NCBI GenBank assembly: GCA_905331475.1
Contig: CAJNYU010003776.1
Location: forward strand, 248,001 to 312,000
DNA from: Rotaria socialis
Taxonomy: Eukaryota > Rotifera > Eurotatoria > Philodinida > Philodinidae
DNA: 64,000 nucleotides
Direction: 5' to 3'
Shown piece after piece: positions 34,780 to 47,609 of this stretch. The notes beneath the pieces were generated by a model. That model searched no databases and had not been told where the DNA came from. It saw only the letters and a program-made list of their open reading frames with translations. The translations under genes were made by a program, and so were the position numbers. Within the stretch, counting starts at the first letter, position 1. Every line of letters begins with the position of its first letter.

Positions 34780-35346
34780 ACCAACACCTATTAGGCAACT
34801 GTTCTTTATGGATGACGTGATACTTCGATCACGCTTCAGGCATATATTAGATGAGAAATGTCACCGACAGTCAACCATAGAAACATAACCATCTTAGAAT
34901 TATTAAAAAAAAAACAGTTTTGTAGAAACCTCTTCGTCTAACATTTTTACTAAAAAAATATTTTAGATTTGACCCTCAAACGGTCAAGATAGAATCAAAA
35001 TACAAAAGCAGTAACAGTCAGAATGGTATGGTCTCCAACTGGGTTGGGGCTAGTAAGAAAAAGTTATATAGAACCAGACCGCAAGAATTCTTAACTCGAC
35101 CATTTATCAATGAAACATGTTACCGGTGGTAGCACTGAATCAATCGGCGGGCCCGATAGATTAGCGTCGCATATCCCGAAATTTGGAGATGTGGATTCAT
35201 CACCAAATTCTTGGATATGAGATACTGCTGTTCTGATGGATTTTGAATATGAGTTGAACCAATTTATAGGGAAAGTAGTTCTCATTCGATCTGCACAATG
35301 ACGAGATCGCGAGCCAGCTATAAGTATTTCTTTGAGAGTCCCAACG

Positions 35347-35578
35347 TTGGTCAAGTGACCTTCAACCGCCCTACAACGGAGTCGGATACGGGTAATCGAC
35401 TGCGCTGTGTCCAGTCGTGATGTTTGCTTTCAGATTCGAATTAATCTGTGCATGCGTTCTGTAAGCCAAACAGCAGTGGATCAATTTGAAACTAGAAACA
35501 AACGTCACTGTTGAATTCGGCACAACCCATTACCCCTGTCAAAAACTGTTTTATGGCGGTTGAAGACCACTTGGACAA
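35347..35578. repeat. inverted-repeat-bounded segment, candidate MITE
   Basis: Left arm 35347-35370 (TTGGTCAAGTGACCTTCAAC...) and right arm 35555-35578 are reverse complements at 20 of 24 positions. No target duplication was identified, so the element status is tentative. Confidence 0.4.
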
Positions 35579-37029
35579 TTTTGGGACACTTATTAAAATG
35601 TCTATAACTATTGAATAGCACTAACTAGTGAGCTCGACCTTGTGCAGATTGAGAGAGAACACTTTTTTCTCTATCAAAACGATTGAATTTGGATTCAAAA
35701 TCTATCAAAAACTTGCCAACAGTGACTACTACTGGTCAATGCGTGGTTTCTAACATAGATTTGTGTCCCATAGTGTCCTTTGTCGAATGGTGAAAATGGT
35801 AGATCGTTAGCTGCGCTCATTGTCGAGTTATTCACAAATCAGTGGAGTACACTATATTTTTAAACTTCTTAGAAACAACAAAGTCTTCTTTTTCGAGGCA
35901 CGTGAAATATTTTCGCTGAAGTCGATGCATCAAATTTTTTTTCAATAGGATTTTATTTTGGTAACTTGATCTCTTAGATGCTGACTACCAAAAAAAAGTT
36001 TAACCTTTACATACACAGAATAGAATAAAATGATCTTTCTCAGTTTCTCTTTTCACATACGCACAAGTACATTTTTACTCGTTAGTAGACAGTTACATGA
36101 AAGTTTAACGTCAACAAGAAAATTAACACACAGTGAAAGATCAGTGACTTTTAAGGAGTACGTTGAAAAGGAGTTAAAAAAACAAACAGAAAAATAAATG
36201 ATCTATTTGGAAGAGACAAATGCGCGACGCTTGTCGAAAAACGTTTCACAGTTTTCTTCGTATAGTGCAATAACTCTTTTGTTTGATCTTCCTCAAGGGA
36301 TTTTTATGCAGCATCTTTTCTTCTGCTGTTTGATTGATCATGCAATGGCCACAGATCAGGCAGTAACCTCTGAGCCGATGGCACTGGAAGTAACGTCAGT
36401 TTAAATATATCTTTATTGATTGAGGTAAAATTTAAAGCTGTAATTTTTCTCTTCTTGTCTGAATGACATTTTCAAAGCTTGTAGGAAAAATGTTCTGTTT
36501 TGGATAAATGCGAGCTTCTATCTGATAATAAACTTGAAGCGAAGAGCTTCGTTGAGCATCTTCCGTTGATTTCCGCTTAGCCACATCGAGAGTAACAACG
36601 TTTTGACGATCGAATTTGTAATACACTAGATAAAGAATGATATTTGTGAAAATTTCATATATTGATTTTTATTGTGAGGATTTCTAGCTTTGCAAACTTA
36701 ACTTTTTTTCAAGTCATACATTTTCATGTATGGAAGAAAACGTCTGGAAAAGTAAATTAATGAAAATGTTGAGCTTCCTTGTTCAGAAGCTATTCCGCAT
36801 GTAGCGAATCATCGTTCTACTGAATGATTAAAACAAATAGAGACGGACGCACAGATAATTGTGGGTTTTCATCCTATGTAAATAAGAAAAATTTCGGAGG
36901 GTGATAGGTTTTCAACCTTGTTCAGTGGAATATTTATTCTGTATTTCGATCATTGATTCTACCATGATCGACTTCCCTTCTTGTTTTACTTTTTGTTCTT
37001 AACTTTCTATTGATCTATTTCATAAATAG

Positions 37030-38445
37030 CGAGCAATTCATTGTAGATTGCACCACAATAGCCAAGAATTTTTATACAACATGTGGTTCATATACTACCG
37101 CGGTTTCAAATATTACTGCCACAACTGGTGTGAATGTCTCATGTAGCGCAGGATTCAATTCTACAACATGTCCTGGCACTATGTACGGCAGTACATGTGT
37201 ATTTGCTCATAAACTGAGCGTCACTTGCTCCGGAAGTTCAACTGTTCGCATACGTGTTCAGTCAAATGGGCTTCCACTATTTTGTCCTTTTACGCCTTCG
37301 ATTCTGAATGAGCAAGACATTGACTTCGAAGTTAATTTCAATCCTACTGTTAGTGTCAATTCACTGAATCAGAATGCCACAACTACGGCGGCGTTAAGTC
37401 AACTTCTTTGTAACATTCAAACTGAAGCGAACGCTCCAACTTCAGCGAATCTGGTGAGTTACGGTACTCAACTAACCACAGTTGCAGGCGTCAGTGTTGA
37501 CGGTGTTGCTCTCATGAATGTGAACAGTGCAAATGATGTTGATCCATTTTACCCTACTGGAGGCAATCCGACTGAATCAGTAGACGCATGTTTCGGACAT
37601 CCAAACGATCATTACGTATATCATTATCACATTGCATCTGGTTGTGCATTGAATCCACCATCGGGTACTATTGCATCATGTACAGGAACGCCTAGTTGCT
37701 CTTCAAGTGTTGCCACCTACAGTATATCATTATATAACTCTTATCGCACTTTAACCGTAATTGGCATAGCCAAAGATGGTCATGTTGTTTACGGACCTTA
37801 TGACTCTACCGGAACACAGGTAAAAAAAGCAAATTCTGTAGTACTTTCGTACAATAAAAAATAGAAAGATGATCAAGACTATAATCGAATAATGAAATAA
37901 CAGCAAGGATGTGAGAAGATCAAGGTAGAGATGATTTTCCCCAGACTAGAGGTTAGCATCCACAATCGGAGAAATAATTGCTGCTTTCATGCAAGAAGCG
38001 CAATTATCAAAACCAGGAACATCTGCTTCCGGTCATTCCGTCTCTGCACAACAGAAATACTTTTGTGGACAAACCTTTCCTTCAATTTCAATACATAGTA
38101 TTATATCTCTCAAAGTGCATATGTTAGTGCTTGAGAATCTATTATGCAGTGTATTACTTCATTTCTTTTTGCCAGGTAACGAGTGGCTTCGATATATGCA
38201 ACGGTATGTTCTACAATTCAAATGGTGATTACGCTTATTTTGCGACACAAACTTTTCCCTATATAACGGGATGTTTTGGTCCCGGCAATTATCCCAATGT
38301 TTCGGTGAATTGCTCATCTAATGCACCATCATCATACACAAAATCAAAATATGCTGGCCATGCTGTGTCAACGTTTAGCAGTGAAACATTGGTTTTAGTT
38401 TATACTATTACCTTCTTAATGACTATGGTCACACTTAAACAATGA
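37030..38445 (+). CDS. YHYH-domain secreted protein, probably GPI-anchored
   Basis: Exon 1 (37030-37819) follows an AAATAG acceptor and ends at a GTAAAA donor. Exon 2 (38176-38445) follows TTTTTGCCAG, joins in phase 0 and ends TGA. The product has paired Cys near the start (CTTIAKNFYTTCGSYTT, CSAGFNSTTCPG), then DPFYPTGGNPTESVDACFGH, HYVYHYHIASGCALNPPSG (the YHYH signature) and GIAKDGHVVYGPYD. Exon 2 continues SGFDICNGMFYNSNGDYAYF. A Ser-rich hydrophobic tail (SETLVLVYTITFLM) resembles a GPI signal. YHYH proteins are common in bacteria and algae; their biochemical role is unknown. The signal-peptide exon was not found upstream. Confidence 0.82.
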
Positions 38446-40263
38446 ACCTGTTTTGATTCAGCACTTCTTTCAGCCTGTTGTCTCTTACTAATCTCTTCTT
38501 TCGAAATGTTCATTTGATTTTCCACTAGTATTCCCATGTATTGACAAGAATCAATTTGCTTTCCCCGAGACTTGCTTGGTAGCTAATGACTCATATTTTT
38601 ACATATAATAAAAATCAGCTAAAGCAGACTCATCGTTGGAGTGTCGTTGTGAGATTCTAGATCTGAGTCGTAACTCTTTTCTAGTTTTTGGATCGTTTTT
38701 TTCAATATCGATCATTGAAGTGTTTATTTTTGCATATCAAATATGTTTTATGGTATCGATGAATGTCTCTATCCAGAAAGATGAATTATAATATTTGTGT
38801 TGCAGTAATATTCCAGAAATTCCCTAATATATTGTATTAAATCACTTCCACATCAAGTTATATTATCAGAACAATGGATTCACTGCTTGTGATTATAATT
38901 TGTGACATAGCTGATTTCGTTTTCTATGATTTATACAATATTTTTCTCAGAGTCAGAAGACATAGCGAAAGAAACCTACTGACAGAACTCCATATAATCT
39001 ACAATCGATTCAGAATTTCTTTATCAAATGAATATTTCATTAATATGAAAAACTACTATAGAATATGTAGTCCTCTGCAATTTTATATCCATCGATGGTT
39101 GCCGAAACAGAGAAAACGTGTATAAACAAATAGTGAAAAGCAAGCTGTCATTACAATCATTACAAAACTAATATGTTAAACACGATGAAGCTACTGTGAT
39201 TATGTTAGGAATCGATGGGGAAAATCTCGTCATCTGACTGATATATCATTAAGAGATCAGAAGGAAGTATGCAGGAAAACCCGCTAAACCGCTTGAGACA
39301 TCAAAAGCTGTGTCACTACGTTAACAAGAGCAACAGCATCGTTGCAGTGATTTTCGAAGGAACCCGGGAAGATTGAAGCAATTATCTTATCGTGTACTTC
39401 AATCTAGTGAAGTCCTGAATTCTTTTGAAATTTTGAATTTTGTTGCTGCCTCCTCAACATCAACTAGGCATGCACCGAACCCGAACTACCCGGGTTCGGT
39501 ACTACCCGGATCCGACCATACCCAGATTGGATAACAGGATTCCTGTGTATCTGCTTATTCATATCATTCGAAGTATAGAAATGAATAGTAGATAGCACCT
39601 ATAGATAGATAATAAAAAATGATTTTATTTCAAAGGTTTATCGTCTCTTCCTAAATATATCATAGATAATCTTATTTATCAGGAAAGCATACAATTAAAC
39701 AAGTAGCGCGACCTTAGTGTCGCTAACCCTCTACTGAAAGGACATGAGTATTTAAAAATCAAAAACGCCTATGTAAGAGATTTCAAATACTTCCCTGGTC
39801 GAACAATACGGTCTGCACATGGGGGCATTATACAACCACCCGGGTTATAGCTTGGTAATGATTGTAACTGAAAAAAACGACTGATAGCTAAGCTTAAATA
39901 GAAAACTTACTTGCAAGTACCGCATAGCAACATTTGCTCAAGTGCTATTTATCGATACAAAATGACTAGAGTGAAATTAGGTGCGTCGCAACTAATGAAG
40001 CAAGAACAACGTTCAGAAACATTGCAATTAGCTGCATATAAAATGAAGAAAACTAGCCATTCAGGAGAGCTATCATCGCAATACTACGCTTCAGTGAACC
40101 TGTAACTCAAACTAGTATACACACTATAGAAATTTAACAGAAATCCACACTCATTGATCAAAGACCTATTCGAACCCTGTCTTTTTATTTCGAGTTCCGC
40201 TCGGTTTATCTGCATTTATTTTGCTAAAAATCCGTTTGAGCTCATTTTAGTTCGGTTCGTTCT
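38446..40263. other. 1.8 kb without a supported gene
   Basis: The frame 38874-39125 starts with ATG but shows no motif. 39475-39540 has CCCGGGTTCGG-type GC-rich words resembling the CCGG-rich repeat family. Confidence 0.4.
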
Positions 40264-40690
40264 AGCTGCTGATGGCGTACTTGGGCAGAGATATTAGATT
40301 TTTCAGTGAACTTTCTCCGTCGGATCTCACGTTCTCAGCAAGGTCATATTTTCAAATTTCGACCTGAAATTTTCTAAACACAAAAGCCTCGTCGAGACTA
40401 GCTTACAAACTATATTTCGGAAGTCTTGGATTAACTCTCTCCAAGATATGAATCTCTGAGAATATTAGCGCTTTTCAATAGAAGTTGTTTGCTTTGGGAA
40501 ATTCGCATATCGAAAACAATTTGTTCAAAAATTTTGAAATTCGTTTTGTAAGCTAGTCGCGACGAGGGCTTTGTACCTAGAAAATTACAGGTCGAAATTC
40601 GAAAATATGATTTTGCTGAGAACGTGGGGTCCGACAGAGAAAGCTCACTGAAAAATCTAATATCTCTGCTCAAGTACGCCATCAGTAGCT
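40264..40690. mobile_element. fold-back (MITE-like) element with 148-bp inverted repeats
   Basis: The left arm, 40264-40411, and the right arm, 40543-40690, are reverse complements over about 148 bp at roughly 90 percent by eye; both contain CTGATGGCGTACTTG and AGATATTAGATTTTTCAGTG. A 131-bp centre lacks coding potential. No clear target duplication was seen. It ends about 115 bp before the first surviving exon of the cyclophilin pseudogene. Confidence 0.8.
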
Positions 40691-40805
40691 CATATTTTAT
40701 ATACATTAGTTTTTCAATGAGTCTGACCATTTGCACTCCATACGATCGTCCGTCTTGCTTATCAGTAGAGATTGTTCCATTGTTAGTTTTTTTTGTTTTC
40801 TTTAG

Positions 40806-42724
40806 TTGGTCGAATTGTATTTGAACTTTTTAATGATATGTCCACGTACATGCGAAAATATTCGCTGTTTATATACAGGTAAAAGAGACTTTTTTAAATT
40901 TAGAAGCTTTGTTAGAATTCAAATTCTAGGAGAAAAAGGACGTGTTTCAACATCAAATAAAAAATTATATTATAAAAAATGTCATCTTCATTGAATTGTT
41001 AACGATGTTATGATTCAATCGGGAGATTTTACTGAATGTAATGTTCTTTTTAGTTTATAGAATAACCAATTGACGTTTTGAAATGAAAAAGTAAAAGAAA
41101 GAAGAAAGTGAATACTGATTTTTATCTCTTTTATTCACACGAGAGAGATGAATGGTAAAAAAATAAAAATAAAAATATGGTTTTGTTTTTGTATCTATCT
41201 GATCTTGCAATTTTAGGTAATGGCACTGGTAGTGAATTGATTTACGGTGGGATATTTGATGGTAAAGACTTTCGAATTATTTTCAAATCAAACATGATCA
41301 AGCATATCTTCTTTCGATGGATAATCAAGGTTCAAATACAAATGGATCACAATTTTTGCATGTAAAAATAAAAGTTCATTTAAGAAAAAGAAAATTCTTT
41401 GCTATTTTTAGTACAACATCTGAAGCATCACATCTTGATGGGTAAGATCTTATTAATTAATTTCAAAAATATTTATCTTCTATTTCGTAAACATGTCGTT
41501 TTTGGTCATGTTATATCTGGTCAATCTGTAGTCAATATTGTTCAGAATATATCAGTTGATTCAAATAGGCGATCATTACAAGATGTTGTTATAGCTCATT
41601 GTGGACAACTTATTCGTGATTCAAGAAAAATTTGTTAATCAATCTGTTTTTCTTTTAATCCATGATTTATTGATTAATTTAGGAAACAAAAAAGCAAAAG
41701 ATGATAATAATAGTCAAGATTTACATTCACATAGACATGGAAGAGAAAGAAATCATCATGATCAAACTCAATCAACATCACAACTTAAACATAAATCAAG
41801 ATCAACAACTACCATTAAAAGTAAGTAAAAAGATACATCAGATATTTCTAGAAAATGTCTTTCATAGGCAGCACCGCTACTACCAGCAACAAATGGTCAA
41901 CATGAAGAAAAAGATTCTCAATTATATCGATACCGTCATTCTTCATCATTGTTTCAGTGATGTCGCTGGCATACAAACTCTATATATCTATATATGTCAT
42001 CCTCTATCCTCTTTCATCTTCTTTGATCTGGACTTGTTTCCCTTCTGTCTTCTCTCTGTTCTTCTCATGTTTTTTCTCTCTATATATAGATGTTATTATT
42101 ATATTTAAACACATTCTTGTTAAATAAAGTTAACGTACATGTTGTACGTGCACATATACTTCTCTCACATTTATCTCTCACTCTAGCAATCATCAACAGA
42201 TGATTCTCGATCACATCATTTTCTCGTTCTCGTTCCCCATTACTATCGTTCAATCAATCTCAACTATGTCATCATGACCATTCAAAAGTTCCGCCACCTT
42301 TGTCAATTGTTGGGAATATATATTGGATGCGACATTCGTTTCACGATGTATTTAGCTTAAGATCAAATTAAAGTACGGAGTCATCAAGTTTTCGATTAAC
42401 AACAAGCAGCATCTCAAGATCGTCACCAAGAAAGAAACGAAATAGAGCTAAACCTCGCCCTTGCCTTATCCGAAAAATAACGGAGGAATGCATTGAACTT
42501 CTTATTATTGCAAACCTTCATAGCAATGATCCATCTGATCCAAAAGTTCTAGAATGTTTGAAACTTGGCTGCCTTCTTAAGCGATTGATATCAATTTCAT
42601 CACAAGCAGACTTTACGAATACGAGACAAATTTTAGTAAAAGGAACACCAAATTCTTCTCATTTGATCGACAAATCATATTTGGTCCTCGTACCAATACG
42701 TAAACCAATATCAGGATGTAATTA
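40806..42724 (+). pseudogene. cyclophilin with RS-rich tail (PPIG-like), multiply broken
   Basis: Ordered pieces of a cyclophilin are readable. GRIVFELFND is followed, after a one-base loss near 40836, by CPRTCENIRCLYTG. A small intron leads to GEKGRVSTSNKKLYYKKCHL, where TGA replaces the expected Arg before IVNDVMIQSGDFTE. Then come NGTGSELIYGGIF, another shift, AYLLSMDNQGSNTNGSQF, a mini-exon TTSEASHLDG, and KHVVFGHVISGQSVVNIVQN and LQDVVIAHCGQLIR, whose acceptor is lost. Later exons are His/Ser/Arg-rich (FSRSRSPLLSFNQS; SRSSPRKKRNRAKPRPC) like the RS tail of nuclear SR-cyclophilins. At least two frameshifts, one nonsense codon and one lost splice site make it non-functional. Cyclophilins are peptidyl-prolyl isomerases; this subtype associates with splicing factors. 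Confidence 0.85.
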
Positions 42725-42744
42725 AAACAAGCAAATATATATGC

Positions 42745-45254
42745 TCAATGATGGTGATGATGACGATGATCTATTAACATGATTGAAAAATAGAGAAGTG
42801 AATGCCAAAGATGCGGAGCATTTTCTTTATCAAATCGAATGGTAAGGCTGATACGCTGATTTTGATATTGACAGCGATTGCCGTAATGACTCGGAGGGCA
42901 AAGACAATGATATTCGTGACGCACATGATTATAAATTGGAATCCCACGATTATTACAAAACCATGCTGGAGAAATATTAAGATTGGTTATTTCTTTGATA
43001 GTTTCACGTTGGTTTATCTTTTTCTTTGACGTTTGAAAGACGCTTAAATCCATTTCATAGTCGAATAATGTTGTTCGATAATTATCTAGGTTTTTATCTG
43101 TTGAAAGCGAAAAATACTTTTTTCGATGATTTCCATCATTTTATTTAATCAGGCTCTCATCTCCTCTAACTATCGATCGACATATATTTCTGTTGTCGTC
43201 TTTTGGGTAGTGATCAGAAAATCGGCACACCAATCCAGCCGATACGCATTCACTGGAATTCTGACATTTGTAACGGTACTTCGGTTGCGTGGGGTAGACT
43301 TCGCGGCAGTAGGATCTCTCGTCATATGATCCCAAGTAGTCAATCACATCGTTCCCTGTTTGATTCAATGATACATATATTGGTTGATATGTTCGGGAAG
43401 AAAGACATGGGTGTTGATTAGAACTGCATCGGGAGGTTTTGCATGCAACTTCATCGGCACCATTAGGGCAATTCCAAACTCCGTTGCAATGTGTATAGTG
43501 GTTATCACATTGCCATTTGTGACAATTCGTTTCATCAGTTTCTGTACGTCCATCATTAGTGAGCAATGTAATGTAAACGAATCCATCACAAATATCTAAA
43601 AATGCTATCGTAGCAAGTTGTCGCTGTCTACTGTCCTTAAGTTCATCATCGTTCTAATTACAGTAAGAACTTTTATTTAGTAATAGGCATGGTTGAATGC
43701 ATTTATCTTGTGGTAGACATGAAAAACGATGCTTTTACTGAAGGCTATAACTATATAATCAATCATCTCATCAATTCCTGCGTAGCAATCATTGAAACCA
43801 TCGATGAGTTGATATTTTGTGATACATTTCAATGTATTAGGACAATGAAATACGTTTTCTGTTTTGCAAACTCCTTGATTGTTAAATAATTTTGTCTGAG
43901 AATAGTCACGGAAGACAATGTGAAGAGCCTCCAAAAGTGATTCCCATTCAAGTACAACAGTTTCATTAAAACCAAAGGCTTTAAATGGTCGACATGTAGA
44001 ATTCATCAAGAATATCGTCGGTTTGAGAAAACTACATAATTCATGGTCGTAACATATGTAATCAGGTATTGATATGGAAATGAGAATATTGATCATTGAT
44101 GAATATAGGAAACGGATATGACAGAAAATGTGATAGTTAGGAAAGAAGAATAGTGCTGGGCATTCATCTCTAGCAATATCAAGGCAAATGTCAAAATCAC
44201 AATAGTCATCACAATCGACACCATCAATACCATTCAAATTGTATAAACAGATCATAGCGGACCAACAAACGACAGACAGCGATATGTTGTGATTTGTATA
44301 AGACCAAACGAATTGTGAGAATTTCGTGTCGCGTCGGTTATTGCAAATTTCATCTAACGACGATGGTATGGAGTATTTTGATACAGTGGCATCATCACCA
44401 CAAGAAAAACCGAATTCATACGGAATGATGGATCTTGATAGCATTCGCCTGGGTTCCACAAGGCACTATTTTCATCGGTTCCCTCTAGACAATCTGGATG
44501 AAATGCGTCGTCATGTAACAACGATTCTGGAATACACATGCCACCTTTGCAATGGAATTCATCCTCGGCACATTCGTTCAGTTCGAGTAGAAAGCAATTT
44601 TCCTCATCTCGACCACCATCCCAGCAATCAATATGATTGTCACATACTTCTCGCCAATCAAGGCACATCGGTACAGGCCCACGATCACATTCAAGATGTG
44701 TGTAACATGAATAACTTATATTGCCAAATCGTTCTAACTTTTCAGTAGTTTTCAATTGAGTATATGTGTTGTACAAAATGACTGAACGACGGCTTGGATG
44801 GATCTAATGAATATTGACAATAATCTTCAAACACCGACCAAGTACAATTGTAAAATTTTGTAAAGTTGAAGTCTTTACCTGCTTCATACTGTTCAACAAT
44901 GTCTATCGATGCAGGCCAAGCAAATAATTGCTCGCTTGTGATCTTATTTGTATGCAGTTCTTCGAAACTAATTAGATTTCCTTCTACCACTCTATCAAAT
45001 TTGGCATCAGTCAATTCAAGTTGCGATGGTCGAATACAATAGAGAATCATCTCAAAAGCATATTGTGATTGTCTACTCGATGGAAGAAGAACACCCAAAT
45101 CACGATAGTAAAGGCAATCGTAATAAAAATTCTTTTCATAAGTACTCATTCTATTCGTGTAACAAAGATGATACTGTGAATTACCAATTTGTATGAAAGA
45201 TATTGCTACAAGAGCACTAATTGAGAGAAACATTGTTTTTTTGATAGTGATCAT
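42745..45254 (-). pseudogene. LDLR-A/EGF-repeat receptor-like protein, frameshifted and 3'-truncated
   Basis: The start is the ATG at 45254 or 45233, with a signal peptide (MFLSISALVAISFIQIGNS). The Cys-rich ectodomain is spread over three frames. The first frame ends IYSIENY, and the shifted frame resumes NTYTQLKTTEKLERF with LDLR-A modules (CLDWREVCDNHIDCWDGG; FHCKGGMCIPE). A second shift near 44425 is followed by VCWSAMICLYNLNG, YICYDHELCSFL and FHCPNTLKCITKYQLIDG. After another break come CNGVWNCPNGADEVAC and, further down, the EGF module YHCLCPPSHYGNRCQYQNQ. The C-terminal membrane part expected for this rotifer family is missing: the frame ends in a His run 20 bp from the convergent cyclophilin pseudogene. 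At least three frameshifts. Confidence 0.82.
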
Positions 45255-46942
45255 AAAATGACACGACCATACGATTTTTACTACTGAAATATCATTAAGG
45301 TCTAGCAGCACGTTGAGCAAAGAAGAACTACGGATATTCTCATGTTGTAGTCAACAGAACTCACAGCATGTTTTGAATATAATCCAGACATGATTAATAG
45401 AGTAATGAACGAAGTGACTGACTTTTTTTTATTGTTACTGATTTCAAAGAATTTAGAATACATCGCACTAAAAAGCGCAGGATGTGAATGTGTAGTAGTT
45501 TATGACCGATGTATGTGAATTTAAAGAAAAACTGCATTTTCACTCACAATTTAATCCTGTTCACATATTTTTTCTTCTAGAAAAAAGTAAATGAATAATT
45601 ATTTAGCTAGATACTATTAATTTATTTGACAAAATCATTAAAACTCACATATCAATTTTGATCATGAATATTTAAGTGATTTTGAACTAAGCAACAAGAG
45701 CATTAGCGAAACAGACGACTTCATTATCAACAATACACAGCAACCACATCGGACTATAATATCGCTTCTATAAAATCTGTTGAATATCAATAATATTTCA
45801 ATCTAACAGTCTTTTTTTAATTCCATAACTAAAATCAAGCAATCCAAATATATGCATTCATTTAAATACTAGTGCTAACAGTACGTGGTGTGGGTCTAAT
45901 TTTCTCCCAGCTGACACCCATGCTCTCAAGGACTAATATGGATTGTGACGTGCGTTAATTCGATTACTCACGAGAACTGAAGTAATGTTGGAAGAATTAC
46001 ACTGCATTTCACTGATCATTTTCTCACATATATGACGAGAAAGGGTTGATTTAACGGTTTAGAAGCAAACAATGAATAATTCCGTTCGATATTTCTACAG
46101 ACGTTGAATATGATGGTAATCTTCAGAACTGGTAGTAGCGAAAATATTCGTACAATAAGTTCAGCTACAGATAACGACAGATAGATATAATAAAGAAAAC
46201 TTTCCGCAGAACCTTATGTGTACTAATCACTATTCGAAATGTGACACTAATACTGACTAGCAACTTTTGCGTAGATCATGTGATACAGTAAGACAAACGG
46301 CATGTGACAATTCGGTTGATAAATAAAACAAATACATAAAACACGGAGTCGACAATGTATCAATATGAGACGTTTTTAATGCGCACAATGACTTAATAAG
46401 AGCTATAACGATAGTGTGTGTGTGCATATGGATATTTTTCTTTGATCCACATTGACACATTCAACTAGCACTATGACTTCCAGAGAGCAAGTACTATGCA
46501 TCATGATACAATCACCTAGATATTGAGAAAATAACAGAAATCATGTGGCCAAAACTAATGACGCCAATGCTATTCTTTTCTTAAGAAAAATAAAATATAA
46601 GTTTTTGAGTCACTTCTGTTTACCATCCAGTCATAAGTTCTTCAGAAGACTTTGCTTTCTATTTGCACTCTCAATTATTTCCAATCTAATGCTTCTATTT
46701 ACTAGTGTTTCGAAAAACAAAAAAAATACTTCAGTAAGTCTTGTTGAAAAATTGAAGTGTTAGTTTGCTTTTATCAATATTTCGTATCGCATTCAAACAT
46801 TTCTTGTTTGAATGCACTAATCGATATGAATAAGAACAATCGAAGGAAACATTAACGCACTTTTTCTTTGCATGAATGCGTAATTTCATAGTATATGCTT
46901 GCCTATAAAATCCAGTAACTGTTTTGATGAAATAATAATTCG
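45255..46942. other. intergenic with a TGTGGG-type element
   Basis: No convincing exon. 45881-45930 has GTGGTGTGGGTC and GACACCCATGCTCTCAAG arms. Confidence 0.45.
45881..45930. repeat. TGTGGG-type hairpin element
   Basis: Same CTTGAG...GTGTGGG architecture (in reverse here) as at 18976 and 51034. Confidence 0.55.
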
Positions 46943-47609
46943 ATGATCATGACGATACGACGATTTTTGATTCAAGCATTGGCAACATTGTGAGTACTGT
47001 TGTGATGAAACACGAATGATGTGATTTTTTTTCATTGTTAGATATTTAGTCTGCATTGTTAAAGGTATTGTAAACTCATTTTATGTAGTCTCATAGACCA
47101 AGTACTCCATGTTAGTTGATACATGTCATCTTATTTACTCGCTTGTTGGTTTTCTAACGTTTCTTCTCTGAAAATGTTTGATAGCATTATCAATGCCTTT
47201 TCCAATAACCTTTGTTTTAGGTCAATACGCGGTCAGTACACAACCTTCAACATGCGGATGTTGCCCATCATCATATTGTCCGAGGCAATCAATACCGTGT
47301 TCAACAAATATCGATTGCGGATGTTTAATGATGGCGATGACCGGAGGAGGAATGTGTGCAGATACGATTTTGTCATGCAATAATTTGGTTCCCTGTCAAA
47401 ATGATAATATAACATGTTCAACACCTAACACTGTATGTGTCAATAATACTCGGTGCGGAGTTCCTGTTTGTTATCCAATCGCTTATGCTTCCGTTCAACG
47501 TTGCCCACCATTGACTTCAACAAACTCAAACAGTAGTACAAGTAAGCCTGTTAAAACTACGATGTTGATCATGATTGCATCGACGTCAAAAACTCCAAAT
47601 AGATTATGA
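46943..47609 (+). CDS. secreted Cys-rich protein with a 23-nt microexon
   Basis: Three exons: 46943-46989 (47 nt, donor GTGAGT), 47042-47064 (23-nt microexon between TTGTTAG and GTATTG), and 47221-47609 (after TTGTTTTAG). They join with compatible phases into 152 residues. The first two exons and the split codon create a canonical signal peptide (MIMTIRRFLIQALATLYLVC, then IVKG before QYAVS). The mature protein has about 16 Cys in paired motifs (CGCCPSSYC; CSTNIDCGC; CNNLVPC) and a Ser/Thr-rich tail. Probably an extracellular disulfide-rich protein. No named family recognised. The clean phases and appearance of the signal peptide only after splicing strongly support the model. Confidence 0.8.

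Larger units (their letters stand above)
34239..37029. other. 2.8 kb without a supported gene
   Basis: Contains a 22-base C homopolymer (34758-34779) and a pair of inverted repeats (35347-35370 and 35555-35578). The minus-strand frame 35091-35354 has coding-like composition but no recognisable family. The right end should hold the first exon of the YHYH gene, which I could not fix. Confidence 0.4.

Noticed and set aside
34584-34820. Overlapping proline-rich and glycine-rich frames on both strands
   Set aside because: Both depend on the C22 homopolymer, whose length is unreliable, and neither has a family signature.
43126-44748. Plus-strand frames at 43203-43421, 43384-43599 and 44326-44748
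   Set aside because: Antisense to the LDLR-A/EGF pseudogene, which has the recognisable Cys motifs.
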